From an uncultured Clostridium sp. (GTDB lineage: Bacteria > Bacillota_I > Bacilli_A > Acholeplasmatales > Anaeroplasmataceae): a stretch of 53,039 nucleotides of DNA. Under the pieces are notes generated by a model. That model worked only from the letters and a program-made list of their open reading frames with translations. It ran no database searches and was not told the origin of the DNA. The DNA is taken from assembly GCA_946540005.1 (NCBI GenBank), contig CAMNHY010000008.1, positions 1 to 53,039 on the forward strand. Reading direction: 5' to 3'. Made by a program: the position numbers and the translations under genes. The first letter of the stretch is position 1; every line of letters begins with the position of its first letter. This document shows positions 51,585 through 53,039 of this stretch, piece by piece.

Positions 51585-51776
51585 CATAATTAATAAATAA
51601 AATACAGTGGAAATTTCAAATATGAATGATATGTTTTCAAAATAGTGAAAATAGCTAGTTGACGAGGAAAATGCGCAGGCTCTTGAGTCAATCACACCAC
51701 TAATTTGAAATGATGCAAAATAAAATGTTAAAAAAGCGACTTAAATACTGAAGTTTTGGTATTTAAGCCTTTTTTG
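51578..51776 (+). ncRNA. Candidate ~200-nt structured non-coding RNA
   Basis: Bounded by a near-consensus promoter and a terminator, it holds no gene. AGTGG (51606-51610) can pair with CCACT (51697-51701), and ATTTCAAAT (51613-51621) with ATTTGAAAT (51703-51711). These two helices cross, so they would make a pseudoknot. A further hairpin TTGAC/GTCAA (51659-51691) lies between them. No known RNA family was recognised; it shares only short strings with glmS ribozymes. Confidence 0.45.
51738..51776 (+). terminator. Terminator of the candidate RNA
   Basis: CTTAAATAC (51740-51748) pairs with GTATTTAAG (51759-51767), followed by T6. Confidence 0.8.
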
Positions 51777-51803
51777 TTGTCTTATGAACTAGTCACTGCT
51801 AAA

Positions 51804-51925
51804 GTCTAGGAGTGATGTATGAAAATGGGGGGGAATGACTAGATGAAAGGCCTTAACTATGTCTTATTGACTAGATCTGGATTAGATGCCACCATCTAGT
51901 CATTAAATTCATACTCCTCTAGGAT
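51804..51925. repeat. Nested inverted-repeat structure
   Basis: Inner arms AATGACTAGAT (51834-51844) and ATCTAGTCATT (51894-51904) are perfect. Outer arms, from CTAGGAG to TATGAA (51806-51821) and TTCATA to CTCTAG (51908-51922), pair imperfectly. GACTAGAT recurs at 51869-51876. It may be a small non-autonomous element or a structured transcript. No gene present. Confidence 0.5.
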
Positions 51926-51968
51926 GTTTCTATCAGAGTACTAGATGAATATCAATCTGCCAATTTTA

Positions 51969-51997
51969 TTGATTTAAAATCATATTTAATGTATAAT
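51969..51997 (+). promoter_or_regulatory. Promoter upstream of the RhuM remnant and XRE-Nudix gene
   Basis: TTGATT (51969-51974), a 17-nt spacer and TATAAT (51992-51997). Confidence 0.65.
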
Positions 51998-52008
51998 GGA
52001 TAAATAAG

Positions 52009-52149
52009 GATGCATTAGTAAATTTATATCAAACTTCAAGACAAAATATTGAAAAACGAATTAAACATATATATGAAGAAGGTGAATTTTAATTAAATCG
52101 AACATGCAAAAAAATTTTGCAAGTTCAAACGGAAGGAAATAGATTCTAA
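52009..52149 (+). pseudogene. RhuM-family fragment
   Basis: The frame reads LVNLYQTSRQNIEKRIKHIY, then EEGEF, a TAA stop (52090-52092), then NRTCKKILQVQTEGNR in the same frame, ending at TAA 52147-52149. That order matches the conserved N-terminal part of RhuM-type proteins (LYQTS-QNI, EEGEL-, VQTEGNR). Both ends of the gene are missing, so it is a relic of an accessory gene. Confidence 0.6.
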
Positions 52150-52181
52150 ATCATTAGATATTTTAAAGGAAAATAAATAGT

Positions 52182-52853
52182 ATGAATAAAAAAGAAATTG
52201 GATTAAGAATTAAGACTATTAGAAAAGAAAAAGGTTTATCTCAAAAAGAATTAGCTTCTCTTATGGGATATAAGGATGTATCTACTATAGCTAAGATAGA
52301 AACAGGTGTTAATGATGTTACAACTGAAACATTATATAAATTAGCAAATTATTTAGCAGTAGATATTCGTGATATATTAAAAGTTAATGCAAATTATAAT
52401 AATGATTATGTTAAATATATAAGAAGTATGGTTGGACATAATAAAATAATAATGAATGCATCTGGCGCAATAATAGAAAAAGATGGATTGATTTTATTGC
52501 AGAAAAGAAGTGACAATGGTAAGTGGGGTCTTCCTGGTGGCATTATGGAGATGGATGAAACTTATCGTGATGGTGCTATAAGAGAAGTTAAAGAAGAAAC
52601 AGGATTAGATATTAAATTAGATTATTTAGTTGGTATTTATCATAATAAAAACCTAAAATGGCCAAGTGGTGATAAAGCTCATGTAATTTGTGCCGTATTT
52701 AAAGCACATATTATATCTGGTGATATTCAAAAAGATCATGAATCATTAGAATTGAAGTTTTTTTCAAAAGATAATTTACCAGAAATAGCAGCAATTGACC
52801 ATAAAAATGCAATAAATGATTTCTTTAATGGTATTAAAAATAATATTGATTAA
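52182..52853 (+). CDS. XRE-type HTH fused to Nudix hydrolase
   Basis: 223 residues. Residues ~5-65 form a Cro/CI-type helix-turn-helix (IRKEKGLSQKELASLMGYKD). From ~88 comes a Nudix domain whose box GIMEMDETYRDGAIREVKEE matches Gx5Ex7REUxEExGU fully. It probably hydrolyses a nucleoside diphosphate derivative, and the HTH may couple substrate sensing to transcription. AAAGGAAAA precedes the ATG weakly. Confidence 0.88.
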   Translation: MNKKEIGLRIKTIRKEKGLSQKELASLMGYKDVSTIAKIETGVNDVTTETLYKLANYLAVDIRDILKVNANYNNDYVKYIRSMVGHNKIIMNASGAIIEKDGLILLQKRSDNGKWGLPGGIMEMDETYRDGAIREVKEETGLDIKLDYLVGIYHNKNLKWPSGDKAHVICAVFKAHIISGDIQKDHESLELKFFSKDNLPEIAAIDHKNAINDFFNGIKNNID

Positions 52854-52927
52854 AAGTATTTATCTAATAATTAATATAGCTGAATCGAAAAAACTGTAAA
52901 ATACAAAAAAACAAAAGGAGAAAACTA

Positions 52928-53039
52928 ATGGACTACATAAAAGTTACAAAAGAAAATATTGAAAAAGAACATATATGTTGTGCAATATCTAATAATAATG
53001 ATATCCAAGTTTCATCGAAAAAGAATTGGTTAAAAGATA
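52928..53039 (+). CDS. Start of a GNAT/YoaP-like gene, truncated by the window end
   Basis: ATG at 52928 after AAAAGGAG. 37 codons are visible: MDYIKVTKENIEKEHICCAI, then SNNND and SSKKNWLKD. The start resembles GNAT proteins with a YoaP-like tail, whose N-termini read ITKEN-E-EHICCAI. It continues past the window, so the assignment rests on the N-terminus alone. Confidence 0.6.
   Translation, partial: MDYIKVTKENIEKEHICCAISNNNDIQVSSKKNWLKD

Noticed and set aside
51573-51667. Possible glmS ribozyme: ATAGCGC at 51573 and GTTGACGAGG at 51658 resemble its cleavage site and core.
   Set aside because: The spacing is far too long, the other conserved core segments are absent, and no glmS gene lies downstream.
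1-53039. Recoding of TGA as Trp, as in some Mollicutes relatives.
   Set aside because: Genes such as the DUF3990 gene end in TGA, and conserved Trp positions use TGG.

Overview
The window looks like a chromosomal segment of a low-GC Gram-positive anaerobe (Bacillota, probably an Erysipelotrichia/RF39-like lineage). The grounds are AT-rich codons, strong Shine-Dalgarno sites, TTGACA/TATAAT promoters, a SUF system with SufU, a zinc-less S4, HPr with a Ser-46 site, and anaerobe-type oxygen defence (flavodiiron protein plus rubrerythrin). TGA is used as a stop and TGG as Trp, so the code is standard. No tRNA, rRNA or CRISPR array was seen.

Layout. 1-387: remnants (permease-like tail, triplicated 22-nt repeat resembling an IS21-type end) and a promoter. 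388-3968: heterodimeric ABC exporter. 4147-8804: sufC-sufD-sufS-sufU-sufB operon. 8930-10645: flavodiiron protein and rubrerythrin. 10775-13005: RDD membrane protein, PucR-type HTH protein, membrane protein. 13078-17103: sugar-ABC ATPase, pgk, HPr, tpiA and a deformylase-like protein, several with unusual active-site residues. 17157-21833: ABC-2 export module with a divergent TetR regulator. 21876-23037: rRNA/tRNA methylase and DtxR-type regulator. 23207-24875: solute-binding lipoprotein and permease lacking an ATPase. 24990-25800: rpsD with a structured leader. 25801-28746: scarred accessory stretch with an AAA ATPase, a frameshifted gene, dispersed repeats and a partial duplicate of the downstream HAD gene. 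28747-37782: housekeeping genes (HAD, msrC, thiI, SpoU methylase, YtxK-like, ackA, tcdA, small membrane proteins, J-domain protein, rlmCD).

37822-52180 is an accessory island. It opens with an ORF-less group II intron placed directly after the rlmCD terminator. Next comes a probable DUF3990 (ADP-ribosyltransferase-like) toxin with an HTH-containing partner and a GNAT protein, preceded by a promoter and palindromic operator. Then follows the most interesting part, a probable multi-gene restriction/defence locus (41046-51319): an McrB-N/DUF3883 nuclease; a six-gene operon of a small helical protein, a large protein built from RNA-polymerase alpha-CTD-like and sigma-region-4-like domains, a MORC/MutL-type GHKL ATPase, an unknown protein, a DUF6339-like protein, and an internally duplicated nuclease-like protein whose N-terminal half seems catalytically dead; and a separately promoted C5 cytosine methyltransferase with an N-terminal HTH.

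Downstream lie a candidate ~200-nt non-coding RNA with its own promoter and terminator and a possible pseudoknot (51578-51776), a nested inverted-repeat structure, a broken RhuM fragment, an XRE-Nudix fusion gene, and the start of a GNAT-like gene cut by the window edge.

Reading of the locus: the methyltransferase would protect the host, while the nuclease-like protein, GHKL ATPase and associated proteins would restrict DNA. The RNA-polymerase-like protein and the HTH on the methylase suggest built-in transcriptional control or recognition of transcribing or modified foreign DNA. That functional reading is inference; the domain and operon architecture is seen directly.
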